A DNA stretch of 64,000 nucleotides from Bufo bufo. Taxonomy: Eukaryota > Chordata > Amphibia > Anura > Bufonidae. Under the pieces are notes generated by a model that saw nothing but the letters and a program-made list of their open reading frames with translations, was not told the DNA's origin and did not search any database. The stretch is from NCBI RefSeq assembly GCF_905171765.1, contig NC_053391.1, positions 264,968,460 to 265,032,459 of the forward strand, written 5' to 3'. The position numbers and the translations under genes are program-made. Positions within the stretch are counted from its first letter, which is position 1. Each line of letters starts with the position of its first letter. Positions 11,541 to 21,796 of the stretch are shown here, piece after piece.

Positions 11541-11770
11541 TCATGCACATGACCGTGAAAAGTATCGGCAGTCACACTGCCATTATTAGCACCAATGAAA
11601 GTCTATGAGGCTATTCACATGGCTGTTCTTTTAACTGTCAGTGAATAGCGTCCATCCAAAAATAGGACATGTCCTATTTTTTGCCATTTTCACGGCCAGA
11701 CAGGACCCTTAGAGAACAATGGGACTGTTTTTGATGGCCGCTTAGACAGGAGTTCACCTGTCTAACAGCC
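11541..11770. mobile_element. Fragment of GGCCTCATGCACACGACC-type MITE
   Basis: TTAGGCCTCATGCACATGACC marks one end of the same MITE family as the composite elements at 35.4 and 51.5 kb. The other end is not recognisable here. The 290 bases before it show nothing recognisable. Confidence 0.55.
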
Positions 11771-11880
11771 ATTGGCCACTTTAACAATATGGCAAATTAG
11801 GGTTTAAAAAAAAAAAAAAAACTCACCTCATCCACTTGATCACGCTGCAGCAATCTCTGAGATCGTCGCCGTGTGATTAA

Positions 11881-12363
11881 AGGGGTTGTCCGGGTTCAGA
11901 GTTGAACCTGGACATATCTACATTTTCACCCAGGCAGCCTCCCTGACTTGAGCATCGGAGCAGTTCATGCTCCCCTTTGCTGTGCGCTAAATCGTGCAGG
12001 GCAAAGGCATTTTGTGCAGTTCCGGTGACGAACCTTAGGGCTGCCAGGCAGAGGCTTTCACCCAGTGGGGAGTCCGGTGACGTCACTGGCACTGATGGGC
12101 GGGCTTTATCGCTGCCCTAGCCTGTAAAACGGCTAGGGCATCGCTAAAGCCCGCCCATCAGAGCCAGTGGCGTCACCGAACACACTGCTCGGCAGAAGCC
12201 TTCGCCCAGCAGAGTGCTATTGTAAATAAAAGAGGCCTTGCCTGCGCGATCCATTGCAGGGGACGGGAGCGCATCAGAGCATGAAATGCTCCAATGCTAA
12301 CATCAGAGGGGCTGCCTGGGGGGAAATTATGGGTATGTCCGGTTCTGAACCTGGACAACCCCT
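11881..12363. mobile_element. T2/Kolobok-like MITE with TTAA TSD
   Basis: The inverted ends AGGGGTTGTCCGGGTTCAGA and TCTGAACCTGGACAACCCCT are flanked by TTAA at 11877-11880 and 12364-12367. The interior is partly palindromic, with the GGGCGGGCTTTA block repeated inverted. It is noncoding; the frames at 11877-12409 are shadows. Confidence 0.8.
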
Positions 12364-12837
12364 TTAAGTGAACAAGGTGATTTTTTTTTTTTTTTTTTTT
12401 GCAAATCATCAGCTGGGACCATTATAGGGGCATTATTTACACAAAAGGGGAAACTATTTAAGCTGGGGGCCTACATTTTACCGGACATGCAAAACGGAAA
12501 CACGGCCAGAAAATGGATACACACACCTATTTTAACAGGCATTTTTTTTTTTTTTGCGTGCATGTAGCCTTTAGGTATAAAAATATGTCCCATATTTAAA
12601 AGACAAGTGGCATTTGATAAATTTGGAGCAGAGTATACCAATCCAGACTCCTGCAAAACTAAATTCACATATTACCCTCAGGGTAAATTTCCCCATAATA
12701 TTCAGGCAGGCCTTTAGAATTTGTTCTATCCAGTAAATCTAATTGCCTGACATGCCTTTTCAAGGGCTCTCAGCAAAATTCCGGAGTTACGGCCTGTTTT
12801 AGGGCATGTTCACTGCAGACTCTAGAATAGAGTCTGT
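12364..12837. other. Intronic stretch without recognised features
   Basis: Contains T homopolymers at about 12380-12400 and 12541-12555, and nothing else that I recognise. Confidence 0.4.
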
Positions 12838-14715
12838 CGACAGTTTTAATTCTCATTAAATAGTATACTTACACAAACCTACAGAAACACTGAGACTATT
12901 TAAAAAAATCTCAGTAGTTGATAGGCAGATACCCTGAATTTATTTCCGTGTCTATTATACATGTGAAGTCACTGTTTGTATCCTTCACAGCAAAACTTTG
13001 CTGTTTTAACAATGTAGCAAAGTGGTCAATCAATGCGCTCTCTGTCCAGCTACATTTCATTTCTTTAGTATCCACTAGTTTACACTCATTGCATTCGAAT
13101 GGGTTAACTACCTACTACTGATCTAAAACAACACACAGACACCGAAAAACTGGCGTCCTCAGGGGATCGGGCAGGTACTGTATTTTTGTTGGGGCGGTGA
13201 CCATCTTTTAATTTGTTGGTAAATTATGTCACAGTGGATGGATTCTACAGTGCTTTATTTTGCTCCCAATATCTCCCAGAATTGTTGTGAGGCTTTCCCC
13301 TATTCGTTCACTTTTCTCCCAAGTGCCGCCCATCATATTGAGTCACGCCGGCTTCTCCCTGGCCGTTTCGTTTGTCTCGGAAGTTTGCGCATGCGCGCCA
13401 ACTTATAACATTTTTCCATTTACCTCAGTGGCATTGTGCGTGTAGCAGGACTTAGTACATCACTTCTAGCTCTTGTCTCATATATCTACTGTTCATTGAG
13501 CTCCTAATACTCTTTGCCACACATTAGGTTGAACTTGTGATTTTAGTTTTTTTAAGTATATGAATTCTAATATTTAATCATGTAATATACCCTTACTAAT
13601 TGAAATTATATCAGTCAATCATGTAATATACATTTATTAATTTGTAGTAAATTATACCAACCAGGCATGCCTACAACCACCTATACTAAATTGTCCAATG
13701 ATGTTATTTCAGGGACATAAAATTACTTGATGTACTCTTGATCTTTTAGTATTTATTTCTTATACTAATTATATTGTATATATTTTTCTGTTTTCCACAT
13801 TATTATTTATTTCTTTTTTCTTTTTATATTTTTTATTACCTCTTTTATTTTGCCCCCCATAAATAAGGTATAATTTTAAATGTGATTGTTTAAAGGGCTT
13901 CTGTCACCCCACTAAACTCATTAATTTTTTTTTGTGTACTTATAATCCCTATCCTGCCATATTGCCATACATTATGTTATTAATAATTTTCGTTCAGTAG
14001 ATTTAGCAAAAAACTTACTTTTATGATATGCTAATTACCTTTCTACTTGCTGGTAGCAGCCGCAGAAAACCGCCCCCTCCTCTTGTTGATTGACAGGGCC
14101 AGCCGCGATCTCCTCCTCCGGCCAGCCCTGTCAGCATTTCAAAAATCGCGCGCCTGTGTTGATTCGGCGCAGGCGCTCTGAGATAAGGAGGCTCGCCTCC
14201 TCAGCACTCCCTCAGTGCGCCTGCGCCGATGACGTCACCGCAGGCGCACTGAGGGAGTGCTGAGGAGGCGAGCCTCCTTATCTCAGAGCGCCTGCGCCGA
14301 ATCAACACAGGCGCGCGATTTTTGAAATGCTGACAGGGCTGGCCGGAGGAGGAGATTGTGGCTGGCCCTGTCAATCAACAAGATGAGGGGGCGGTTTTCT
14401 GCGGCTGCTACCAGCAAGTAGACGCCCTACTTGCTGGTAGAAAGGTAATCAGCATATCATAAAAGTATGTTTTTTGCTAAATCTACTGAACGAAAATTAT
14501 TAATAACATAATGTATGGCAATATGGCAGGATAGGGATTATAAGTACACAAAAAAAAAAAAATGAGTTTAGTGGGGTGACAGAAGCCCTTTAAAATGTTG
14601 GTTAAATACCACAAGTGTGTCGTTTTCATTTTTTACTGATAGATTATCATATAATTTAATATTGGATGTATTGATCGAGGAGATGTTTATTTTTTACTTT
14701 ATTTTTCATTTATAG
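12838..14715. repeat. Left arm of a large imperfect palindrome
   Basis: The sequence from about 12855 to 13893 is the reverse complement of 20604-21690, and 14594-14715 pairs with 15245-15343. A clear landmark is the shared phrase GGCAGATACCCTGAATTTAT (12924) against its complement near 21580. The arm is split by a MITE at 13894-14589. A degraded hammerhead box, visible here only as its complement GTCCTCAG, lies at about 13150 and mirrors the better motif in the right arm. Frames here (for example 12918-13121) are shadows duplicated in the other arm. Confidence 0.85.
13894..14589. mobile_element. Palindromic T2-like MITE, nearly perfect 340-bp arms
   Basis: The ends AGGGCTTCTGTCACCCC and GGGGTGACAGAAGCCCT are inverted, with TTAA at 13890-13893 and 14590-14593. 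The arms fold almost end to end around GATGACGTCAC near 14235. Comparison with the right palindrome arm, which lacks the insert, shows a clean insertion point. Confidence 0.85.
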
Positions 14716-15250
14716 TTATTTTGCACCTCTTATATAGGAATCATCCACCATTATATTAATTAACTTATTTATTTCCATTTATTATCCAGATGCCCCTTAT
14801 TTGGATCCTATTTACAATATCCGTTACATTTTCATATTACCTTTATGGGGCCCTTTGTTAGTATATATTACATCAATTTCATCAATTGTGCAAGTTATAA
14901 TAATGGTACCTGTCTCTAATTTACGATATTTTTTACAATACGCGTTGTTGGATAAGCAAAAAATCATCAGTCAGAAATGAAGGGAAAATAATGATTGGGT
15001 CCCCATCCCGATCATCTCCTAGCAACCATGCTTGAAAATCGCACCACATCCACTTCTATGGGGCCTGCGTTGCGTGAAAAACGCACAATATAGAGCATGC
15101 TGCGATTTTCACGCAACGTGATGCGTGAAAATCACCGCTCATGTGCATAGCCCCATAGAAATGAATGGGTCCGGATTCAGTGCGGTTGCACTGCGTTCGC
15201 CTTATGCATTGCACCCGCGTGGAAATCTCACCCATGTGAACCCAGCCTAA
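14716..15250. other. Palindrome spacer with a fragment of a GTTCACAC-type MITE
   Basis: The first part (to about 14990) is AT-rich and unremarkable. From about 15015 to 15250 the sequence (GCGTGAAAAACGCACAATAT ... CATGTGAACCCAGCCTA) belongs to the same family as 33867-34110 and 39158-39300. Confidence 0.5.
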
Positions 15251-15338
15251 ATGAAAAATACAAAGTAAAAAATAAACATCTCCCCTATCAATACATCTAA
15301 TATTAAATTATATGATAATCTATCATGAAAAAATGAAA

Positions 15339-15343
15339 ACGAC
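15339..15343. repeat. 5-bp target-site duplication of Gypsy (left)
   Basis: ACGAC directly precedes the 5' LTR. The same five bases follow the 3' LTR at 20599-20603. The left palindrome arm retains the uninterrupted sequence AAGTGTGTCGTT, which confirms the junction. Confidence 0.9.
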
Positions 15344-15801
15344 TGTCATGGTCTTACCTTCTTGCTGTTCTCCTTCGTTTGACATGTGCTGGCGGCCATC
15401 TTGGTTTCTGGGTTTCTTGTAGCCTTCCACCCTGCGGCTCCTCCTTCCCACTGGGAGGAGCTGGATGCCTAGCTCATATATATAGGAGGTCTGTGGCTTC
15501 AGTTCCTTGCTTGGTCCTCCTGTGTTCACATGCTTCTAAGACTGCTGCTGCTTCTGGTTCCTGATCCTGGCTTCGTCTGACTACCCTGCTGGTTCCTGAT
15601 CCTGGCTTCGTCTGACTACCCTGCTGGTTCCTGATCCTGGCTTCGTCTGACTACCCTTCTGGTTCCTGATCTCTGGCCTCTCAAAGACTCTGCTTCGGTT
15701 TCACCATTCGTTTGGACTTTTGCTTTACAGCTTTATTTTCAATAAAGCCTTCTTATTTTCACTTATCTCTTGTTGTACGTCTGGTTCATGGTTCCGTGAC
15801 A
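15344..15801 (+). repeat. 5' LTR of chromodomain Gypsy
   Basis: The LTR starts TGTCATGGTC and ends TTCCGTGACA. It holds a TATA box (15477-15484), a polyadenylation signal AATAAA near 15740 and an internal tandem repeat with core CCTGATCCTGGCTTCGTC, present in three full copies and one variant between about 15555 and 15670. Confidence 0.95.
15477..15518 (+). promoter_or_regulatory. LTR promoter and predicted transcript start/self-primer
   Basis: TATATATA at 15477-15484 is followed about 30 bases later by GCTTGGTCCT (15509-15518). These ten bases are exactly complementary to AGGACCAAGC, located two bases after the 5' LTR. In Tf1-type elements the first bases of the RNA fold back to prime reverse transcription, so transcription probably starts at about 15507-15509. 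The start site itself is inferred. Confidence 0.75.
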
Positions 15802-15803
15802 TT

Positions 15804-15813
15804 AGGACCAAGC
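15804..15813 (+). promoter_or_regulatory. Self-priming primer-binding site
   Basis: AGGACCAAGC, two bases downstream of the 5' LTR, has a perfect ten-base complement at the predicted RNA 5' end. I see no match to a usual tRNA 3' end. Confidence 0.75.
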
Positions 15814-15814
15814 C

Positions 15815-16803
15815 ATGAGTTCTGACGGTACAGGGCCATCCTCGCTACCCATGCTGGTTGCCAGACTTGATCAGCAGGATCACCTGTTGGGTCGGTTCGC
15901 TGTGGCGTTGCAAACCCTGCTTGAACGCACGGCTCATTCGCTCCCGTTGCCGATGGGTCGGTTGTCGCTCCTACTGCCGCTCCGGTTGTTGCGCCAGAGT
16001 CTACCCCGACACCTGTTGTTGCGCCTGCGGTGTTTCGGGGTATGACCGGTTCTGCCCCTCTTCCACAGCGCTTTGGGGGAGAGCCAACTCAGTGCCGAGG
16101 TTTCCTTAACCAGGTGGGCATTTATTTCGAGTTGCTGCCACATGCCTTTCCTACTGAGAGATCAAAGGTGGGCTTCTTGATCTCGCTGCTCTCGGACAAG
16201 GCCTTGGCCTGGGCCAGCCCTTTATGGGAGAACAACAATCCGGTGGTTGCCGAGTTTTCCGGTTTTGTTGCTTCTCTTCGGAAGGTATTCGATGTGCCGG
16301 CTCGTGCTGCCTCTGCCGCGAAGCTCCTCATGTCCATCAGACAGGGTTCACGATCCGTAGCTGAATACGCCATTGAGTTTCGTACCCTGGCAGCAGAGGT
16401 GGGCTGGAATAATGAGGCTCTGGTCGCTGCTTTCTCTCATGGTCTCTCGGATGCCTTGAAGGATGAGGTTGCAGCTAAGGACCTACCAGTAGAGCTCGAG
16501 TCTCTTATTTCTTTCCTGATTTTGATTGACACCAGACTCAGGGAGAGACCTTCCTTTAAGGAGAGCCTGCGGAGGTCTTCTAACAGATTGGCGCCTACGT
16601 TTGCTGTCCCACCCGTGCCTCCCTCTCCTCCCACGCCTCCTGGGGATGACTTGTCTGGGGGTGAACCCATGCAGCTGGGGTTTGCTCGCCTGTCCGAGGG
16701 GGAGAGGGTACTCCGGAGACGCGAGGGTCGATGCATGTACTGTGGTCTCGGTGGGCATTTTCGGTTGGCATGTCCGAACCGTCCGGGAAACGCTCGTACC
16801 TGA
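15815..16803 (+). CDS. gag of chromodomain Gypsy (one frame break)
   Basis: Translation starts at ATG 15815, directly after the primer site, with MSSDGTGPSS and a short predicted helical segment. Near 15945 the frame moves by one base and a Pro/Val/Ala-rich linker leads to the capsid-like region, including RFGGEPTQCRGFLNQV and a stretch typical of sushi-type Gag. The zinc knuckle CMYCGLGGHFRLAC (CX2CX4HX4C) lies near the end at about 16732-16776. The protein packages the element RNA into particles. It stops at 16801-16803, four codons after the heptamer GGGAAAC used for frameshifting. The upstream break is a one-base difference that could be mutation or read error. Confidence 0.85.
16785..16791 (+). 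promoter_or_regulatory. GGGAAAC slippery site for -1 frameshift gag to pol
   Basis: In the gag frame the heptamer reads G GGA AAC, the canonical X XXY YYZ pattern. A -1 slip enters the frame GGG AAA CGC TCG, which continues into protease and pol. The gag stop follows 10 bases later. The same heptamer is used by the sushi-derived mammalian gene PEG10. A downstream structure was not computed. Confidence 0.85.
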
Positions 16804-19800
16804 GATCCTGTCGGGGGCAGATCTTGGGTGGAGTCTCCTCGTCCCCGGTTTCCCGTGTTGATAAACCACTGATCACTGTTGTCCTCTCCTGGGTCGGGGG
16901 CTCGGTGACGACCCAGGCGTTGGTGGACTCTGGTGCTGGTGGTTTGTTCATTGATAGTGTGTTCGCTGCCGCCAATTCCATTCCTCTGCAGGCTCGAGGT
17001 TCCCCACTGGCTCTTGAGGCGATAGACGGCAGACCCCTTCTGTCGTCACACGTGACTCATGAGACCCTTCCAGTGGGGATAGCCATTGGTGCCGTTCACA
17101 GAGAGTCGGTCTGCCTCCAGGTTATTTCGTCTCCACACTACTCGGTGGTCTTGGGGTACCCCTGGCTCCAGAAGCATAATCCGACTTTCGATTGGAGATC
17201 GGCCGAGATCCTCTCGTGGTCACCGCAGTGTGGGGCTAGTTGCATCCATGGGTCTGTCAAGTTGCTGTGTACTTCCTCGGACTCTCTGTTGCCTCCTGAA
17301 TACGAGGAGTACCGGGATGTATTCGATAAGGTGCGCGCGGTTGCCCTACCTCCGCACCGCCCATACGATTGTGCCATAGAGTTACAACCTGGTGCCGTTC
17401 CTCCTCGTGGCAAAGTCTATCCACTGTCGGTAGCGGAGAATGAGGCCATGGAGGAGTACGTGAGGGAGGCGCTTTCACGCGGACACATTCGCAAATCCTC
17501 GTCCCCGGCAGGGGCTGGATTTTTCTTTGTGAAAAAGAAGGGCGGTGAGTTGAGGCCTTGCATCGATTACAGGGTCTCAATCGCATCACGATCAAGAACG
17601 CTTACCCGATACCCTTGATTTCCGAGCTGTTCGATCGCCTTAAAGGGGCCACGGTCTTTACCAAACTCGACCTGAGGGCGGCATATAACCTGGTAAGGAT
17701 CAAGGCGGGCGATGAGTGGAAGACCGCGTTTAACACCAGGACCGGTCATTATGAATCCTTGGTTATGCCCTTTGGGTTGTGCAATGCGCCCGCAGTCTTT
17801 CAGGAATTCATCAACGATGTTTTCCGTGACCTGTTGCAGCAGTGTGTGGTGGTCTATTTGGATGACATCTTGGTATATTCTGAATCCATGGAGGCCCACA
17901 TTCTGGATGTCAGACGAGTGTTGCAACGGTTACGAGAGAACAAGCTGTTCGGTAAGCTTGAGAAATGCGAATTTCACCGATCCCAGGTAACCTTCTTAGG
18001 TTACATCATTTCCGCTGAGGGGTTCTCCATGGATCCTGAGAAGGTTTCGGCTGTCTTACAGTGGCCCCAGCCCAGTGGTCTTCGTTCCCTGCAGCGCTTT
18101 TTGGGCTTCGCCAATTATTATCGGAAGTTCATCAGGGACTTTTCCATGCTGGCCAAGCCTCTCACGGATCTGACCAGGAAGGGCAGTAATTCCCAGGTCT
18201 GGCCGCTCGAGGCCATCCGAGCTTTTGAGGCCCTAAAGTCTGCTTTTGTGTCGGCTCCGATTCTGTCGCATCCCAACCCTGGGTTGCCCTTTGTCCTCGA
18301 GGTGGACGCGTCTGAGACGGGAGTAGGCGCCCTTCTGTCTCAGCGTAGAACACCAGAGGGTCCTCTGCTTCCTTGTGGGTTTTACTCCCGGAAACTGTCT
18401 TCCGCGGAGTGCAACTATCAGATTGGTGACAGGGAGTTATTGGCCATCGTGCAGGCCCTTAAAGAATGGAGGCACTTGCTCGAGGGTTCGGTGGTTCCGG
18501 TTCTCATCCTGACGGACCATAAGAATCTGACCTACCTTTCTGAGGCCAAGAGATTGACACCACGTCAGGCCAGATGGGCTCTGTTCTTGTCACGTTTTAA
18601 TTACGTGGTCTCCTACCTACCCGGTTCCAAGAACATCAGGGCGGATGCCCTATCACGGCAGTACTCCGAGCTGTCCAGGGAGGAGTCGATTCCGACTTCG
18701 GTCATACCTCCGAATCAGATCCTGGCCGCCATTCGCACCAGCCTGACCTCTCCCCTGGGTGAGCAGATTTTGGCGGCTCAATCTGGTGCTCCCTCTGGGA
18801 GACCCAACGGCAGATGTTTTGTGCCTGAGGAGTTGCGCACTCGGTTGTTGCGAACCTACCATAACTCCAAGACCGCGGGGCATCCTGGAAAGAATCAGCT
18901 GTCCTGGGCTGTTTCACGTCTGTTCTGGTGGCCTTCCCTACGTTCCGACATCGCCACATATGTAGCGGCATGCTCCGTTTGTGCCCAGAGTAAGTCCCCT
19001 CGGCACCTTCCGTTGGGCCTTCTGCAACCCATAGCCACCGGGGAGCGCCCATGGTCACACCTGGGGGATGGATTTCATTGTGGACCTCCCTGCATCCCGA
19101 GGCCATACGGTCATTCTCATGATTGTGGATCGGTTTTCCAAAATGTGCCACTGTGTTCCTCTCAAGAAGTTACCCTCTGCACAAGAGTTGGCCACAATTT
19201 TTGCCAGGGAGGTCTTCCGGTTGCACGGTTTGCCCAAGGAGATTGTGTCGGATCGGGGGAGTCAGTTTGTGTCCAGGTTCTGGCGCGCCTTTTGCTCCCA
19301 GTTGGGGATTCATCTCTCCTCCTCGGCCTACCACCCTCAGTCCAATGGGGCCGCAGAACGATCCAATCAGGCCTTGGAGCAATTCCTTCGTAGCTATGTC
19401 TCCGATCACCAAGACAATTGGGTTGACCTTCTGCCTTGGGCTGAGTTTGCCAGGAACACGGCGGTGAACTCTTCCTCTGGGACGTCTCCCTTCATGGCCA
19501 ATTATGGGTTCCAACCTGCCGTGTTACCGGAGGTATTCTCTCCCCAGGATATTCCGGCTGTGGAGGATCACCTTTCCGTCCTACGTGCTTCTTGGGTACA
19601 GATCCAGAAGTCCCTTGAGGCCTCTGCGCAGCGCCAGAGACTCCAGGCTGATCGCAGACGAGCGCCTGCTCCTTCCTACCAGGTCGGAGACCGTGTATGG
19701 TTGTCCACCCGCAACCTCAACCTTCGAGTGCCCACTCCCAAGCTGGCGCCTCGCTTTGTTGGTCCCTTCCGAGTGCTTCGCAGGGTAAACCCGGTAGCCT

Positions 19801-20129
19801 ATGCCCTTGCGCTTCCTCCTGGCATGCGGATCTCTAACGTGTTTCATGTCTCCCTGTTGAAGCCACTGGTGTGTAATCGTTTCACTTCCTCGGTTCCTCG
19901 GCCTCGTCCGGTCCGAGTGGGCAATCATGAGGAGTATGAGGTGAGCAATATCCTGGACTCACGCCTGGTCCGCGGTCGGGTGCAGTTTTTGGTCCATTGG
20001 CGTGGTTATGGTCCAGAGGAGCGTTCCTGGGTTTCCTCCGCAGATGTCCATGCTCCTGCCTTGCTCCGAGCCTTCCACGCACGCTTCCCTCAGAAACCGT
20101 TTTTTGCTCCGCGGAGGAGGGGCCCTTGA
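16785..20129 (+). CDS. pol of chromodomain Gypsy: PR-RT-RH-IN-chromodomain, two frame breaks
   Basis: Pol is read in the -1 frame after the slip. Protease carries ALVDSGAGGLFID at about 16915-16955. RT begins with RPCIDYR near 17575, where a G3 run should be G4 and the frame breaks. It continues with LVMPFGLCNAPAVFQ and the catalytic VVYLDDILVYS at about 17848-17880. RNase H shows LEVDASETGVGALLS, DRELLAIV and ILTDHKNLTYL. A second break is a G5 run at 19063-19067 just before the integrase core, with DFIVDLP, VSDRGSQF and QSNGAAERSNQ giving the D, D and E residues. An HHCC zinc region lies upstream, near 18850-18990. The chromodomain EYEVSNILDSR...FLVHWRGYGPEERSW ends the protein. All catalytic residues are present, so only the two indels separate it from an open frame. 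Confidence 0.9.
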
Positions 20130-20138
20130 GGGGGAGGT
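20128..20138 (+). promoter_or_regulatory. Polypurine tract
   Basis: GAGGGGGAGG lies directly upstream of the 3' LTR. This is the expected primer site for plus-strand DNA synthesis. Confidence 0.8.
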
Positions 20139-20140
20139 AC

Positions 20141-20598
20141 TGTCATGGTCTTACCTTCTTGCTGTTCTCCTTCGTTTGACATGTGCTGGCGGCCATCTTG
20201 GTATCTGGGTTTCTTGTAGCCTTTCACCCTGCGGCTCCTCCTTCCCACTGGGAGGAGCTGGATGCCTAGCTCATATATATAGGAGGTCTGTGGCTTCAGT
20301 TCCTTGCTTGGTCCTCCTGTGTTCACATGCTTCTAAGACTGCTGCTGCTTCTGGTTCCTGATCATGGCTTCGTCTGACTACCCTGCTGGTTCCTGATCCT
20401 GGCTTCGTCTGACTACCCTGCTGGTTCCTGATCCTGGCTTCGTCTGACTACCCTTCTGGTTCCTGATCTCTGGCCTCTCAAAGACTCTGCTTCGGTTTCA
20501 CCATTCGTTTGGACTTTTGCTTTACAGCTTTATTTTCAATAAAGCCTTCTTATTTTCACTTATCTCTTGTTGTACGTCTGGTTCATGGTTCCGTGACA
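20141..20598 (+). repeat. 3' LTR of chromodomain Gypsy
   Basis: 458 bp, identical in length to the 5' LTR, with three substitutions noticed by eye (TTTCTG/TATCTG, CTTCCAC/CTTTCAC and ATCCTGG/ATCATGG). It is followed by the ACGAC duplication at 20599-20603. Confidence 0.95.
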
Positions 20599-21316
20599 AC
20601 GACACACTTGTGGTATTTGCCCAACATTTGAAACAATCACCTTTTAATTTATACCATATTTATGGGGGCAGAATTAATTAGAGGCAATAAAGATTAAAAA
20701 AAATAAGATATAAATAATAATGTGGAAATCAGAAAAATATATAAAATATAATTAGTATAAGAAATAAATTCTAAAAGATCAAGAGTACATCAAGTAATTT
20801 TATGTCTCTGAAATAACATCATTTGACAATTTAGTATAGGAGGTTGTAGGCATGCCTGGTTGGTATAATTTACTACGAATTAATAAATGTATATTACATG
20901 TTTGACTGATATAATGTCAATTAGTAAGGGTATATTACATGATTAAATATTAGAATTAATATACTTAAAAACCTAAAATCCCAAGTTTAACCTAATGTAT
21001 GGCAAAGAGTATTAGGAGCTCAATGAACAGTAGATATATAGTCTCAATATGAGACAAGAGCTAGTAGTGATGTACCAAGTCCTGCTACATGCGCAATGCC
21101 ACTGGAGTAAATGGAAAAATTTCCGAGGCAAACAAAGCGGCCGTGAAGAAGCCAACGTTACTCAATCTCTTTCTCACCTGTGAGAAAGATGAATGAATCA
21201 GGGAAAGCCTCACAACAATTCTGGGAGATATTGGGAGCAAAATAAAGCGCTATAGGCTCTATCCACTGTGACATAATTTATCAACATATTAAAAGATGGT
21301 CCCCGCCCCCACCAGC

Positions 21317-21380
21317 CATACCTGCCCCATCCCCTGAGGACGCCGGTTTGCTGGCGAAACATGTCAGGTGGCAGTGTATG
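21317..21380 (+). ncRNA. Hammerhead ribozyme motif, type I
   Basis: Core CTGAGGA (21334-21340) fits CUGANGA. It is followed by stem II GCCGG/CTGGC with a TTTG loop, then GAAA (21356-21359), a two-pair stem III AC/GU with AU loop, and the cleavage triplet GTC ending at 21365. Stem I is formed by CATACCTGCC (21317-21326) and GGCAGTGTATG (21370-21380), with one bulge and an internal loop as in natural hammerheads. One extra base lies between CTGAGGA and stem II. This form is known from Penelope-like elements. The copy in the left palindrome arm is degraded. Confidence 0.7.
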
Positions 21381-21796
21381 TGTCTGTGTGTTGTTTTAGC
21401 TCAGTAGTAGGTAGTTAACCCATTCGAAGGCAATGAGTGTAAACTCGTGGATACTAAAGAAATGAAATGTAGCTGGTCAGAGCGCGCATTGATTGACCAC
21501 TTTGCTACATTGTTAAAACAGCTAAGTTTTGCTGTGAAGGATACAAACAGTGACTCCACATGTATAATAGACACCGAAATAAATTCAGGGTATCTGCCTA
21601 TCAACTACTAAGATTTTTAAATAGTCTCACAGTGTTTCTGTAGGTTACAGTTTGTGAAAGTATACTATTTAATGAGAATTAAAATAAATTTTAAGTTTTA
21701 CACCAACAGCATGTGTCAAATGACCAAATGATATGAATTACTGATAATGTAAACGCCATACACGAGCTGTGAGGTCTTATTTGTAATTATAATGTC

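Larger units (their letters stand above)
15344..20598 (+). mobile_element. Chromodomain Ty3/gypsy retrotransposon, Tf1/sushi type, nearly intact
   Basis: This is a complete 5255-bp element: 5' LTR 15344-15801, primer site 15804-15813, gag, protease, RT, RNase H, integrase with C-terminal chromodomain, purine tract at 20128-20138 and 3' LTR 20141-20598, flanked by ACGAC. The LTRs are both 458 bp and differ by eye at only three positions, so insertion was recent. Three single-base frame breaks interrupt the coding frames, two of them at G homopolymers. The chromodomain after the integrase and the self-priming arrangement place it with vertebrate Tf1/sushi chromoviruses. It lies sense to the host gene inside a MYO19 intron. 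Confidence 0.95.
15251..21700. repeat. Right arm of the large palindrome, interrupted by a Gypsy element
   Basis: 15251-15343 and 20604-21690 together complement the left arm. The Gypsy element 15344-20598 splits the arm with an ACGAC duplication. Homology to the left arm fades near 21690. Confidence 0.8.

Noticed and set aside
12918..13121. A 67-codon frame conserved at 21401-21604
   Set aside because: The conservation is due to the palindrome arms; it runs in opposite directions and has no protein features.
15934..20326. Many antisense frames across the Gypsy element
   Set aside because: Mirror frames caused by GC-rich third positions of gag and pol.
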